60,231 nt of DNA from Bdellovibrio sp. (GCA_013360185.1 JABWCO010000002.1:1-60231), one strand, 5' to 3'. Shown: positions 1 through 10,263, counted from the stretch's first letter. The notes: generated by a model not told the origin, from the sequence alone. Translations and numbers: made by a program.

Positions 1-806
1 CCCATTGTTTTATTCGAAGTTCTGTTGTCGATGATTTTATCCAAACCAACGAAAGCACCACCCACGATGAATAAAATGTTGGTCGTATCGACCTGAATAA
101 ACTCTTGCTGAGGATGCTTACGGCCACCCTTCGGTGGTAAGTTCGCAACTGTTCCTTCAAGAATTTTTAGAAGTGCTTGCTGAACACCTTCACCACTCAC
201 GTCACGTGTGATGGATGGGTTTTCAGATTTGCGCGAAATCTTGTCGATTTCATCCACATAGATCACGCCACGTTGGGCCTTTTCTACGTCATAGTCAGAA
301 GCTTGCAGCAAGTTAAGGACAACGTTTTCCACGTCCTCACCCACATAACCTGCTTCCGTCAATGTCGTCGCATCCGCCATTGCGAATGGCACGTTAAGGA
401 TTTTTGCAATCGTCTGTGCTAGTAATGTCTTACCTGACCCCGTGGGGCCGATCAGCAAGATATTAGATTTTTGCATTTCAACTTCAGTAGATTTTTTACC
501 ACCTGTGGTTGTTGCATTCACACGCTTATAGTGATTGTGAACTGCCACTGCCAAAGTCTTCTTCGCTTGGACTTGGCCGATGACATAATCATCAAGGTAG
601 TTCTTGATATCGATGGGTTTGGGGACTTTAAAAGTTCCCTTGACCGCTGTCTCGCGATCTTTTTCCTCGTCGATAATGTCGTTACAAAGGTCGATACATT
701 CATCACAAATATAAACGCCAGGACCTGCAATCAACTTTTTGACTTCTTTTTGGCCTTTGCCGCAGAAGCTACATCTCAATGCGCCGTTGGTATCTTTAGT
801 AGTCAT
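1..806 (-). CDS. clpX: ATP-dependent Clp protease ATP-binding subunit ClpX (truncated at window edge)
   Basis: Reverse-strand reading from CAT at 804-806 gives [41 protein letters not shown] (ClpX zinc-binding domain), then [16 protein letters not shown] (Walker A) and [10 protein letters not shown] (Walker B). Adjacent to clpP. Not in the ORF track because it runs off the edge. Confidence 0.96.
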   Translation of the reverse strand, partial: MTTKDTNGALRCSFCGKGQKEVKKLIAGPGVYICDECIDLCNDIIDEEKDRETAVKGTFKVPKPIDIKNYLDDYVIGQVQAKKTLAVAVHNHYKRVNATTTGGKKSTEVEMQKSNILLIGPTGSGKTLLAQTIAKILNVPFAMADATTLTEAGYVGEDVENVVLNLLQASDYDVEKAQRGVIYVDEIDKISRKSENPSITRDVSGEGVQQALLKILEGTVANLPPKGGRKHPQQEFIQVDTTNILFIVGGAFVGLDKIIDNRTSNKTM

Positions 807-813
807 CGCCTAA

Positions 814-1452
814 TTATCCTTTTTTCGCCTTACGAGATTCAACAACATGGTCTAATAAACCAAACTCTTTCGCCTGATAAGCGTCCATGAAGTTATCGCG
901 CTCCATTTGTTCTCTCAAGAAGTCATAAGGCTTGCCAGTGTGCGTTTCATAAATGCGAGTGAGCTTTTCTTTTGTTTTTAAAAGTTCTCTTGCATGAATT
1001 TCGATATCTGTGACTTGACCCGACAAACCACCTCCAGCGAGAAGGGGCTGATGGATCATGATGCGTGTGTTCGGAAGGCTATAACGTTTGCCTTTTGTGC
1101 CCGCTGTTAAAAGCAATGAACCCATGCTGGCAGCCATACCCATGCAATACGTCGCCACGTCGCATTTTACGAATTGCATAATATCGTAGATCGCCAAACC
1201 AGCTGAAACACTTCCACCCGGAGAGTTAATGTATAAATGGATATCTTTTTCTGGATTATCCACTTCCAGAAACAGGAACTGGGCAATAATCGCATTGGCG
1301 ATTTCGTCTGTTACAGGAGAACCTAAGATCACAATCCGGTCTTTTAAAAGGCGGGAGTAAATGTCGTAAGATCTTTCGCCCTTGGATGTCTGTTCTATGA
1401 CGTATGGGATGAGTGCCACTGCTGTCTCCTGTGGTTGTGATTGAGGTGTCAT
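814..1452 (-). CDS. clpP: ATP-dependent Clp protease proteolytic subunit
   Basis: 212 aa; [37 protein letters not shown] (catalytic Ser), [12 protein letters not shown] (catalytic His). Confidence 0.98.
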   Translation of the reverse strand: MTPQSQPQETAVALIPYVIEQTSKGERSYDIYSRLLKDRIVILGSPVTDEIANAIIAQFLFLEVDNPEKDIHLYINSPGGSVSAGLAIYDIMQFVKCDVATYCMGMAASMGSLLLTAGTKGKRYSLPNTRIMIHQPLLAGGGLSGQVTDIEIHARELLKTKEKLTRIYETHTGKPYDFLREQMERDNFMDAYQAKEFGLLDHVVESRKAKKG

Positions 1453-1578
1453 TCTGTGCTACCTATCGGAATACTTACGTAAGACTTTATCAAAAAGGCT
1501 TTGACGAGTAAAACGGCTGTGCTACATCTATAACGGTTTAACAAATTGAACAAAACTGAATCATTTTAAGGGGTTCTT

Positions 1579-3078
1579 ATGGCTTTCAACTTACTAAATA
1601 AAGATATCGAGACACTGACTTGCCCGGCTTTGGTCGTGTTTTCTAAGGCGTCTTCTCAAAAAGATAAGCTAGCAAAAGTGACTCATACTGAGCTTCACAA
1701 AAAACTAGCCGCTTCTGTTGAAGAAAAAGCCATTTCAGGCAAGCACCAAGAAGTCGTGGTTTTCCGTGAATTGGGTTATAAAGGCTTCCGCCATGTGATC
1801 GTAATTGGTCTAGGCAAAGAAAATAAAATCGATCACGAAAGTGTTCGCCAATCAATGGCTTCTGCTTTTGAAGCGATCAAAGCTCTGGGCACAAAAGAAG
1901 CCGCGATCCACTTTGACGGGATCACAGCGTCTAAAAAAGATGCCGCTGACTTTGCCAAAGCAACCGTTGAAGGTCTTATCCTGACTTCTTATGTTTTCAA
2001 CGAATTGATGTCTGGTAAAAAAGAAGAAAAAGAAATCAACGTTCACGTTGTCACAAAACTTGCTAACGACAAGGCCGTCAAAGCCGCTTTTAACGAAGGC
2101 GTTGTCCTTGCAACTTGCACCAACTTCTCTCGTCGTTTGGGAGATATGCCAGGCAATTTGATGACTCCAACGATCTTAGCAAACTCTGCTGTTGAAGCTG
2201 CCAAAGGTACCGGGCTTAAAGTCACTGTGTGGGACAAAGCGCGTATTAAAAAAGAAAAAATGGGCGGCCTTTTGGGCGTTTCAAATGGCTCTGCACAAGA
2301 GCCTCGCTTTATCATCATGGAATACAAAGGTGCGGCAGCTTCTAAAAAACCAGTTACTTTCGTAGGTAAAGGTTTAACTTTCGACTGCGGTGGTATTTCT
2401 ATTAAACCTTCTGCCGGTATGGAAGAAATGAAATACGACATGTGCGGTGGCGCGAACGTGATCGGCACAATGTTGGCGATTGCTAAGTTGAAGCTAAAAA
2501 TCAACGCGGTTGGTTTGGTAGCATCCACTGAAAACTTGGTGGGTCCAGAGGCGACAAAACCAGGTGATGTGCACACCGCTCGCAACGGTAAAACTTTTGA
2601 AATCAACAACACGGATGCTGAAGGTCGCTTGATCTTAGCTGACGCCCTTTCTTACGCAACAGAGCTAGAGCCACAAATCATCATCGACGCAGCAACTTTG
2701 ACGGGCGCAATGGTAATGGCATTAGGCAATACACACACAGGTTACTTCACACGCAATGCTGCTTTGAAAACAAAAGTTGAAAAAGCTGCTGGTGAATCTG
2801 GTGAGTGGGTATGGCACATGCCTTTGACGGATTTCCACGTCAAAGACATGAAAGGCACTTTTGCTGATCTTTCGAATATGTCTTCAGGTAAAGGTGCTGG
2901 TTCGGCAACTGCGGCCGCTTTCCTAGAACAATTCGTCGGTGAAGGCATCCCTTGGGCGCACTTTGATATCGCCGGAACTGGCTGGGCTGTCGGCAATCGT
3001 TTGCCATACTGCCCGAGAAAAGGCGCATCAGGTGTTATGCTTCGCACTTTCGTAGAAATCGCGAAACAACACGCCTAA
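1579..3078 (+). CDS. pepA: Leucyl aminopeptidase (M17)
   Basis: 499 aa; VGKGLTFDCGGISIKPSAGMEEMKYDM and the NTDAEGRLILADAL signature. Confidence 0.96.
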   Translation: MAFNLLNKDIETLTCPALVVFSKASSQKDKLAKVTHTELHKKLAASVEEKAISGKHQEVVVFRELGYKGFRHVIVIGLGKENKIDHESVRQSMASAFEAIKALGTKEAAIHFDGITASKKDAADFAKATVEGLILTSYVFNELMSGKKEEKEINVHVVTKLANDKAVKAAFNEGVVLATCTNFSRRLGDMPGNLMTPTILANSAVEAAKGTGLKVTVWDKARIKKEKMGGLLGVSNGSAQEPRFIIMEYKGAAASKKPVTFVGKGLTFDCGGISIKPSAGMEEMKYDMCGGANVIGTMLAIAKLKLKINAVGLVASTENLVGPEATKPGDVHTARNGKTFEINNTDAEGRLILADALSYATELEPQIIIDAATLTGAMVMALGNTHTGYFTRNAALKTKVEKAAGESGEWVWHMPLTDFHVKDMKGTFADLSNMSSGKGAGSATAAAFLEQFVGEGIPWAHFDIAGTGWAVGNRLPYCPRKGASGVMLRTFVEIAKQHA

Positions 3079-3105
3079 TCAAAAGGGATAATTTATCCAC
3101 TTCAG

Positions 3106-3142
3106 AACCCTCATGATTTATAAAGATCATGAGGGTTTTTTT
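3106..3142 (+). terminator. Rho-independent terminator after pepA, abutting the next start codon
   Basis: Perfect 12-bp stem AACCCTCATGAT (3106-3117) / ATCATGAGGGTT (3126-3137), 8-nt loop, T-run to 3142; ATG at 3143. Confidence 0.9.
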
Positions 3143-3772
3143 ATGCCAAAAGACGTTAAGAAACTGATCGATGGTTTTCACAAATTCAGAAACAATTACT
3201 TTGTTAAAGACACCGAGCTTTTTGAACAACTAACCAGCGGTGGCCAGGCGCCAAAAACTTTGATTATTGGTTGCAGTGATTCACGCGTGGATCCGGCCCT
3301 TCTGACTCAAGCTGAACCCGGAGACATCTTTGTCGTTCGTAACGTGGCTAACCTAGTTCCACCTTACGAAACAGGCGGAAAATTTCACGGGGTCAGTTCC
3401 GCGATTGATTTTGCAGTGAACAGCCTTAAAGTTGAAAATATCATTGTCTTGGGACATGAACACTGTGGCGGCATTTATGCCTTATTAAAAGGCCCCCCAG
3501 AACAAGATGGTTTTATCTCTTCGTGGATGCGCATTGCGGCCGAAGCAAAAATCGAAGTTTTAAGTGAAATGCCAACCGCTTCGTACAAAGAGCAAATGAC
3601 CGCTTGTGCGAAAAAATCTATTTTGATTTCGATGGAAAACTTAATGAGCTTCCCCTTCATCCAAGAAAGATTGAAAGCTCGTGATTTAAAAATTTACGGT
3701 TGGTTTTTTGAACTCGAAGCAGGACGTTTGCTTGAGTTCAACTATGAACAAAAGAAGTTTATACAGCTTTAG
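3143..3772 (+). CDS. Beta-carbonic anhydrase
   Basis: LIIGCSDSRVDPALLTQAEPGDIFVVRNVANLVPP and VLGHEHCGGIYALL (zinc ligand motifs). Track start 3113 lies inside the terminator stem; ATG 3143 (MPKDVKKL) preferred. Confidence 0.94.
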   Translation: MPKDVKKLIDGFHKFRNNYFVKDTELFEQLTSGGQAPKTLIIGCSDSRVDPALLTQAEPGDIFVVRNVANLVPPYETGGKFHGVSSAIDFAVNSLKVENIIVLGHEHCGGIYALLKGPPEQDGFISSWMRIAAEAKIEVLSEMPTASYKEQMTACAKKSILISMENLMSFPFIQERLKARDLKIYGWFFELEAGRLLEFNYEQKKFIQL

Positions 3773-4407
3773 AAATTAAGCACCACGGGGTGGCCTAAGA
3801 CACGAGCCACTTCGTCACTTTCAATCACAACAGCCTCAGAGGCCTTTTCATTTATAATTTTCACGGACTTTAGCAGCCACAAGCGGGGCCAAGCTTCGGG
3901 AATATTTGCAAACCGAACGTTCACATCAGAACCCTCTTTAAAGTGGAATTCCCCATCGCCAGGATTTTCACCTAAGATTTTTGCGACAGGAATAAATAAG
4001 GGATTGATGCGAGTCATGTCGGCTGAAAATTCGCAACGCCCTTCAATTTCCATAGTGGGCTTATCACCAGCAACCGACATCCCTTCAGCTTCAAAACTTA
4101 AAGAGACTTTGCCGAATTCCTGACAAGCTAACTTCTTTTCCCCATTTGCGTTCACAAAAACAAAGTGACCTAAGCCGATACCTGAACCCTCGGAGGTCTT
4201 TTGTAAATCTAATCCTGCTAGCAATCTTTGACGAACCGCCTGATGCAACTGTTCACCACGCAAATGTGAAAAATCAAAATTATTTCTGACCGCTGCAGGG
4301 TCACGACTGATTTGATATTGCATATTCTGATATTGAATCGCCGAATAACCAGCAAAGAAGCTAAAAAATAATATGCCGAAAATGCCAAAGTACCTTTTCA
4401 TACTCAT
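3769..4407 (-). CDS. Hypothetical membrane-anchored protein
   Basis: 212 aa with N-terminal hydrophobic segment YFGIFGILFFSFFAGYSAI; no family recognised. Confidence 0.7.
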   Translation of the reverse strand: MSMKRYFGIFGILFFSFFAGYSAIQYQNMQYQISRDPAAVRNNFDFSHLRGEQLHQAVRQRLLAGLDLQKTSEGSGIGLGHFVFVNANGEKKLACQEFGKVSLSFEAEGMSVAGDKPTMEIEGRCEFSADMTRINPLFIPVAKILGENPGDGEFHFKEGSDVNVRFANIPEAWPRLWLLKSVKIINEKASEAVVIESDEVARVLGHPVVLNF

Positions 4408-4501
4408 ATACCCATTACCCCATTTTTTTTAGAATAACATAGGGACAAAGGTGAGCTCTTTATAATTCTAAAGAGCTCTGGGCGTTGGTCGAGGATGAGG
4501 A

Positions 4502-5737
4502 TTACTTATAGCCCTTAAAAGTGGCGTGCAGTTCTTGCGCTTCTAAGGCAATAGCAAGTAAGCCCAACTTCGCTGTCCAGCCGTATACGTTTTCTTGCGG
4601 ACAACCCGGCGTATTGATTGCCAAGTCTGAAACGCACAAACGCTTATAAACTGCGCCGGGACTGTTTAAGCTGTCGGTATTGCCTTTTTCAGCGTGAGTT
4701 CTTAAAAAACCACCCGCAAGTTCTGTCCCGATCATATAGATCACAGGCTCTGCGCTGGCGCCGTCAGATTCAACAATCGAAGGAATTCCTTCTTGGATAA
4801 TCACTTCTTCAACATCACGGCCACCCTTAGCGGCTTTCATTTTTTTACGTGATTTGTAAGACCATTCTTTAACCTCAGCCCCAGAACCCACACGGATAAC
4901 TGCTAAACCATAGGTGCCAGCATTATTTTTCACGAAGACGAAGGGCTCTTGAGTGATACCGCGGGATTTATAATCTTCGCGCAAACGTCCCAACATCGCG
5001 TCGACTCTTTCTGCCAAGGCGTTTCGGCTGGCTTCATCTGCGATGTCGAAATTTTCAAATAGCTCTGTTTCAACACGCATAATGAAAGGATCAATTTTAG
5101 TGATCTCTGCGAATTCATTTACTAACTGGTTATAGTATTTGAAGTACGTGCTTTTTTTTCTTTGATACCAACCCAATTCGCGCGGTGGGTTCATCGGGAA
5201 CTCGGTCACAGTTTTCGCCCAGTCCTCATAAGCTTCTGAAAAATCATTGTTGCTGATGATCAAATCCGGTGTGAAAGTTTTCAGCAAGCTTCCTTCTTTA
5301 AGAGCGGAATGCAAAATAACTTCGTTACCAGCGGAACTGGTGATGGTAAGAGGTTCTGGCAAATCGCGAGGAATCGCAACTTTCACGGTACGGCCACCGG
5401 CTTCGATCAAATTGCGGATGGTGTGCACATTTTCCCAGTAATAAGCGTTATTGGTGTGCTCTTCAGTCACCAGTAAAATATTTTTTACTGCCGCACCATA
5501 GTGATTAGTGATGTATTTTTCCATCAAGCCGATTGAAGTTTCTTTATCCGTCGGGCAAATATTATTAAATCCCGCAGGGAAGATATTCGCGTCTACGTTT
5601 GAAATCTTATATCCCGAATCACGAATGTCGTAGCTGGAATAAATAGGATGCGACAAGGTTTCTTTTTTGTTGGCAAACCAAGCGCAAATCTCGTTCATGT
5701 TCGCAAGCGTTTGTTTATGAAGGGTTAATTTTGCCAT
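4502..5737 (-). CDS. gshA: Glutamate-cysteine ligase, proteobacterial/ferrooxidans type (TIGR02049-like)
   Basis: 411 aa; overall pattern (INVDANIFPAGFNNIC-type N-terminus, PFVFVKNNAGTYGLAVIRV, VIIQEGIPSIVE) recalled as the gshA_ferroox family; not verified by search. Confidence 0.75.
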   Translation of the reverse strand: MAKLTLHKQTLANMNEICAWFANKKETLSHPIYSSYDIRDSGYKISNVDANIFPAGFNNICPTDKETSIGLMEKYITNHYGAAVKNILLVTEEHTNNAYYWENVHTIRNLIEAGGRTVKVAIPRDLPEPLTITSSAGNEVILHSALKEGSLLKTFTPDLIISNNDFSEAYEDWAKTVTEFPMNPPRELGWYQRKKSTYFKYYNQLVNEFAEITKIDPFIMRVETELFENFDIADEASRNALAERVDAMLGRLREDYKSRGITQEPFVFVKNNAGTYGLAVIRVGSGAEVKEWSYKSRKKMKAAKGGRDVEEVIIQEGIPSIVESDGASAEPVIYMIGTELAGGFLRTHAEKGNTDSLNSPGAVYKRLCVSDLAINTPGCPQENVYGWTAKLGLLAIALEAQELHATFKGYK

Positions 5738-5757
5738 GGGGAACTCCTGTGCTGAAC

Positions 5758-6867
5758 CTATAAGTTCGGATCTTCTGAAGGAACTACTTTGGGAGGAAGA
5801 GGTATATTGGACTTCGGCTTCGCTGGCAAGGAGCGTTTAAGGCTGTTGCGTCGCTCAGACTCCACCGTCAAAGGCATCGTTTCGCCGCCGCTGTACAAAT
5901 GTCCTTCGACTTTCTTGCGCACTTCCTGAATATACTGAAAAAACTCAGTTTCAAGTTTGTTTGCTGTTCGCCCCCCTAAAGGACGATACAGATCGGCCTG
6001 ATCGCACAAATCCAACAAGTCCGCGCCCAAGCCATTTTGTTGAGAGCGGCTGGTTGCAGACTCTACATGAGTATAAAGATCGCGATAAACTTCTTGTAAC
6101 TTTTCCAAGGAACGCTGCGACCATATTGGGTCGGCAAGCTTTAAGGCCTTGATCAGATAGACTTGCACCCACCTCTGCCCTTGCACGAAGTCCCCAAAAC
6201 TATCCGCTGAAAGCTGATTGGTCGACACACTGCCCATCTGAAAATACGTTTTTGCCAGCCACTCTTTTTGCAGTTGTGAGCCCTTGGCTTCCATAACTTT
6301 AACAATGCCCTTGTCAGCCTCCGCCAAGTAAAGACGAGCTTCGTTATCACGCCCCTGACGTCCATAGACTGCCGCCAATCTGGCTGGGATTTCTGCGTAA
6401 GCTGTTTCCAATGGTAAATTGTCAGCCATACGTTTGGCATCCAACAAGGCTGCGACTGTTTTTAAATCATCCCCTAATGCTTCATAGGCAAAAGACATGT
6501 TAAATAACGCCATCGCTGCAATACGAGGCTGCTCTTTTAAGGTCTTCAAATAGACTTCTCGGTACAGATCAGCCGACTCTTGCGGCTGTCCTATTCCTAA
6601 CAATGCCTGGGCTTCACCCATTTTCGCAGACTGATAAAAAACGGATTGGGGTTTGCGAGCTGAGAAGTCGCGATACAAAATGCGAGCCTCCTCAAAACGT
6701 CCCCGAGACAGTACCTTTTCTGCGTTTATTATTTCTGACTCTTCCGAAGCCCGAGTTAAATTAGGGACGCCGTTGTCGGAAGTTTCTGCTTCGCGATTTT
6801 TAAGAAGATCTGAAACAGTGGCACATGCAGAAATATTTGCTGTCAAAAAAACTAGAAGCCACTTCAT
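5758..6867 (-). CDS. TPR-containing lipoprotein, hypothetical
   Basis: 369 aa; short hydrophobic N-terminus ending ISACAT (lipobox-like); repeated TPR-like helices (FEEARILYRDFSARKPQS, AQALLGIGQPQESADLYREVYLK). Confidence 0.65.
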   Translation of the reverse strand: MKWLLVFLTANISACATVSDLLKNREAETSDNGVPNLTRASEESEIINAEKVLSRGRFEEARILYRDFSARKPQSVFYQSAKMGEAQALLGIGQPQESADLYREVYLKTLKEQPRIAAMALFNMSFAYEALGDDLKTVAALLDAKRMADNLPLETAYAEIPARLAAVYGRQGRDNEARLYLAEADKGIVKVMEAKGSQLQKEWLAKTYFQMGSVSTNQLSADSFGDFVQGQRWVQVYLIKALKLADPIWSQRSLEKLQEVYRDLYTHVESATSRSQQNGLGADLLDLCDQADLYRPLGGRTANKLETEFFQYIQEVRKKVEGHLYSGGETMPLTVESERRNSLKRSLPAKPKSNIPLPPKVVPSEDPNL

Positions 6868-7943
6868 GATTTACGCTCTCCCGCCTGAATGATCACACTT
6901 AATTCTTCCAGCCCCTTCAGATCAGAAATGTCTTTCACTAAATCTGGGATACGAAAGACGCGGGCGTCTTTTTTCATCTGCGTCTCGAATGACTGATATA
7001 TTAAGTCTCTTTGATTATAGTAATTGCGCATCTGCGTGTACAGATTGACCAGATCCTGATGCACTTTTTGCGACTTCGACTCCGCACTGAGGTCTAGCCA
7101 GTGCGGGAAAACACGATTTAAGATGACGGTCTTTAGATGATAGCCACCTTTTTTTATTTCTCGCGAAAAGTATTCGGCTTCTTTTAGTTTTGCCTGATCA
7201 AAAGCTGTGACCAAACAAAAATGCGTCGTCGGCGCCACCAACATGCGATGCACATCAGTGGTGCGCCTTTGCAGCTGCCCCTGCCATTGTTCGATATTTA
7301 AGAAAAAATCACCCAGTTCGTGAATGAAGCTTGATCCGGTCAAGGTTTCAAGAATTTTCAAAACTTGGCGCGTTCCCGTCTGCAACAGGCTGCCTAACAG
7401 ACCTGACTTTTGCCCGGCCGGATCGCGGAACCACTTGGCAACACCCTCGCTAAATAACGCCGACAGTTTTTGTGGCGATGATAAAAAGTCAATCGCGTGT
7501 TTTGTTGGCGGCGTATCTAAAACAATCAAGTCAAACTCTTGAGATTCATAACATGAGTACAACTTTTCCAGTGCTGTGAACTCTTGCGAACCGCTCAAGT
7601 TGGTTGAAAGTTGCTGATATAAACGATTGTTGAAAATCTTTTGTGCGGATTCAGATTTCTTTGCGGCGCGCGCGACAAACTCATCGAAAGTTTTTTTATG
7701 ATCAATCACTGAAGCAAAAAGTTCGCCTTTAAAGTTTTGGCCTGGGACTCGGGTGATGTCGTTACTGCCTTCAATTCCTAAAGTTTGCGCCAGGCGCTTG
7801 GCCGGATCAATCGTCAAGACCAAAACTTTTTTGCCCTCTTGGGCAGCCATCACCGCTAAAGACGCGGCAATAGTGGTTTTACCCACCCCGCCACTGCCAA
7901 CACAAACTAAGACCTTGGTGTTTGCAAAAATAGCTTCGCTCAC
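6864..7943 (-). CDS. ArsA/Get3-family ATPase (copy 1)
   Basis: VCVGSGGVGKTTIAASLAVMAAQEGKKVLVLTIDPAKRLAQTLG deviant P-loop; FDLIVLDTPPTKHAIDFL. Confidence 0.88.
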   Translation of the reverse strand: MSEAIFANTKVLVCVGSGGVGKTTIAASLAVMAAQEGKKVLVLTIDPAKRLAQTLGIEGSNDITRVPGQNFKGELFASVIDHKKTFDEFVARAAKKSESAQKIFNNRLYQQLSTNLSGSQEFTALEKLYSCYESQEFDLIVLDTPPTKHAIDFLSSPQKLSALFSEGVAKWFRDPAGQKSGLLGSLLQTGTRQVLKILETLTGSSFIHELGDFFLNIEQWQGQLQRRTTDVHRMLVAPTTHFCLVTAFDQAKLKEAEYFSREIKKGGYHLKTVILNRVFPHWLDLSAESKSQKVHQDLVNLYTQMRNYYNQRDLIYQSFETQMKKDARVFRIPDLVKDISDLKGLEELSVIIQAGERKS

Positions 7944-8809
7944 TTTAAAGCCTCCGCGATTTTTTCCACCAACGGCCAGGACTTTGTTTCAAAAATTAAC
8001 GGGATGTTTTTAATTTTATTAGTCAGTTCCGAGGCTTTTTTATACATAGCTGACTGATGCTCAGCCTGATGGGCCAGATATGCAGCAAATTGGCCAATGT
8101 CAGAGTCTTCGCTTTTTGCCTCTTGCAAGGATGCAAGTGGCATGGTCAGGCTGACCATTTTGTTAAGAATAATATCAGGGTTTATCGAAAACTCTGCGCC
8201 TAAGCGCTGATAAAGTTCAGAGGCCTCTTTCATCGGCAGTTCTTCAGGTAACGTCACGATGTGATAGGAACATAAATCTTGATTGCGAATACAGGCATCA
8301 ATGCTGCGACTTTGTTCACCCATCGGACCAAACTGCACGGCTTGCGCCATCCCTTTCGGAGCCTCTAAAAGAGCAATAAAGTGTCCCGTAGCAAAGGCAT
8401 CAACGACGATGCAATCAAAAGGCAGTGGGGGACCGTGTTTGCGGGGGCCACTGGTGACCTTTCCTAAAATAGCCAGTTCTGGCAGCGCCGGGGCCACGTT
8501 AATAAAGGCTTTCATCACGGCATTTTCGAAGAATAATTTCGCCAGGCTTTCGACCTTGATAAGATGGCGCGCGTATTCTTGCAAACACGCTTCGCCAGTC
8601 CATAAGGCCACAGACAGGTTGTCCTTAATGGCCGTGGGCTGAAAACCGACCGATGGGAGGTCGAAAAAATCCTTATAGAAGCTCTGATCACGCAGCTCTA
8701 CCAAAAGAACTTTCTGGCCCTCACGGCTCTTGCAAAGGGCTAAGGCCGCGGCCACCACCGACTTGCCGACCCCGCCTTTTCCAGTCACAAAGTGAATCTC
8801 TTGCTTCAT
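7940..8809 (-). CDS. ArsA/Get3-family ATPase (copy 2)
   Basis: HFVTGKGGVGKSVVAAALALCKSREGQKVLLVEL; FDCIVVDAFATGHFIALLEAPKGM; 4-bp overlap with the downstream gene. Confidence 0.85.
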   Translation of the reverse strand: MKQEIHFVTGKGGVGKSVVAAALALCKSREGQKVLLVELRDQSFYKDFFDLPSVGFQPTAIKDNLSVALWTGEACLQEYARHLIKVESLAKLFFENAVMKAFINVAPALPELAILGKVTSGPRKHGPPLPFDCIVVDAFATGHFIALLEAPKGMAQAVQFGPMGEQSRSIDACIRNQDLCSYHIVTLPEELPMKEASELYQRLGAEFSINPDIILNKMVSLTMPLASLQEAKSEDSDIGQFAAYLAHQAEHQSAMYKKASELTNKIKNIPLIFETKSWPLVEKIAEALK

Positions 8810-8923
8810 AAGTTCTTAGAGTGTCTCTGACCTCTGAAATATAGGCATTGCGCACTGCGATGCGGTTGCCATAAAGCCCTGCGTCCTCTACTATCCGACG
8901 GTTTTAATGTAGGAGAAATAGGC

Positions 8924-10237
8924 ATGAAATCGAATGTAGAAAAAGTCTCTAATCTTTCACGCAAGTTGAAAGTTGAAATCCCGGCGGCAACAGTTCAATC
9001 CGCTTTCCAGAAAGTTTTCAGCGGACTTCAAAGAGAAGTTACAATCAAAGGCTTCCGTAAAGGCAAAGCACCCATCACAACAATCAAAAGCATGTACGGC
9101 GAGCGCGTTAAGCAAGACGTCGTGCAAGACTTGATTCAAAAAAATTACCCGGCAGCATTGAACGAACACAAACTTGAGCCTATCAGCTCTCCAGAGTTTG
9201 AATTCGTAGATCCAACTGAAGACAAAGACTTTTCTTTTTCAGCGAACTTTGATGTTCGTCCTGAAATCACTTTGAAAAAGTACGAAGGTCTTGAAGTTGA
9301 AAAAGAAAAGTACGAATTCGACGCTAAAAAAGTCGACCAAGTTCTTGAAAATATCCGTGCGTCTCGTGCGACTTTCGAAACTGTAAAAGAAGCTCGCGCT
9401 GCTAAAATGGGCGATGTTGCTGTTCTTGATTTCGAAGGCTTCATGGGCGGAGCACCTTTAGAAAACGGTTCTGGTAAAGACCACCACCTTGAATTGGGTG
9501 CAAAACAATTCATCGACGGTTTCGAAGAGGGCATCGTTGGCATGAAAGTCGGAGAATCTAAAACGATTTCTTTGAAATTCCCAGATCCGTACCACTCTGT
9601 AGAATTGGCTGGTAAACCTGTTGAATTCAAAACAACTTTGAAAGAAATCAAAGAAAAAGTTTTGCCAGAGTTGACTGACGATTTCGTTAAAACAATGGGC
9701 GGACCAGAAAACGTAGCGGCTTTGAAAAAAACTATCGAAGAAGATCTGCAAAAAACTGAAAAACAACGCATCGAAGATGGTTTCAAAAATCGTTTGTTGA
9801 AAGTTTTAGTAAAAGAAAATCCAGTGGAAGTTCCTCCATCTTTGATGAAAGAACAAAAAGCTTCATTGGTTGAAGACTTCAAAAAACGCATGACGGAACA
9901 AGGCATGGGTCCAAACGATTTTGCCTCTTACATTGAAAAATGGGATGCCGACTTCGCTAAAACGGCTTCTGAGATGATTCAATCTTCTTTCCTTGTAGAC
10001 ACGATTGCTAAAAAGCATGACCTCTTCTGCAAAAAAGAAGATCTAGACGCGAAGTTTGCTGAATACGCACAACAAATGCACATCGAAGAACAACGCATTC
10101 GTGAGTTCTATGGCCGCCCTGAACAAGCTAGCCGTCTTACTTACATGATCACTGAAGAAAAAGTGATCAACTTCTTGAACAAGTCTGTAAAAATTAAAGA
10201 AGTTCCAGCTGGAACTTTCAAAGACGAACAGAACTAG
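8924..10237 (+). CDS. tig: Trigger factor
   Basis: 437 aa; IKGFRKGKAP ribosome-binding motif; PPIase-domain pattern GDVAVLDFEGFMGG; FDVRPEITL. Confidence 0.96.
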   Translation: MKSNVEKVSNLSRKLKVEIPAATVQSAFQKVFSGLQREVTIKGFRKGKAPITTIKSMYGERVKQDVVQDLIQKNYPAALNEHKLEPISSPEFEFVDPTEDKDFSFSANFDVRPEITLKKYEGLEVEKEKYEFDAKKVDQVLENIRASRATFETVKEARAAKMGDVAVLDFEGFMGGAPLENGSGKDHHLELGAKQFIDGFEEGIVGMKVGESKTISLKFPDPYHSVELAGKPVEFKTTLKEIKEKVLPELTDDFVKTMGGPENVAALKKTIEEDLQKTEKQRIEDGFKNRLLKVLVKENPVEVPPSLMKEQKASLVEDFKKRMTEQGMGPNDFASYIEKWDADFAKTASEMIQSSFLVDTIAKKHDLFCKKEDLDAKFAEYAQQMHIEEQRIREFYGRPEQASRLTYMITEEKVINFLNKSVKIKEVPAGTFKDEQN

Positions 10238-10263
10238 TAGTTAGAAGTTTTAATTTAAATTTA

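Noticed and set aside
471-890. 139-aa plus-strand ORF
   Set aside because: Antisense to clpX and the 3' end of clpP; no recognisable protein features.
2043-2612. 189-aa minus-strand ORF within pepA
   Set aside because: Shadow ORF opposite a clear M17 peptidase; no start context or domain.
3769-3772. Convergent overlapping stop codons (carbonic anhydrase TAG / 3769 gene TAA)
   Set aside because: Real overlap, but common in compact genomes and not informative alone.
8810-8923. Separation of tig from clpP/clpX (usually tig-clpP-clpX) as a possible inversion
   Set aside because: Gene order differs from the E. coli arrangement, but with one genome there is no evidence of a recent rearrangement.
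9145-9906. 253-aa minus-strand ORF
   Set aside because: Ser/Phe-rich antisense shadow of the trigger factor, whose coding frame is unambiguous.
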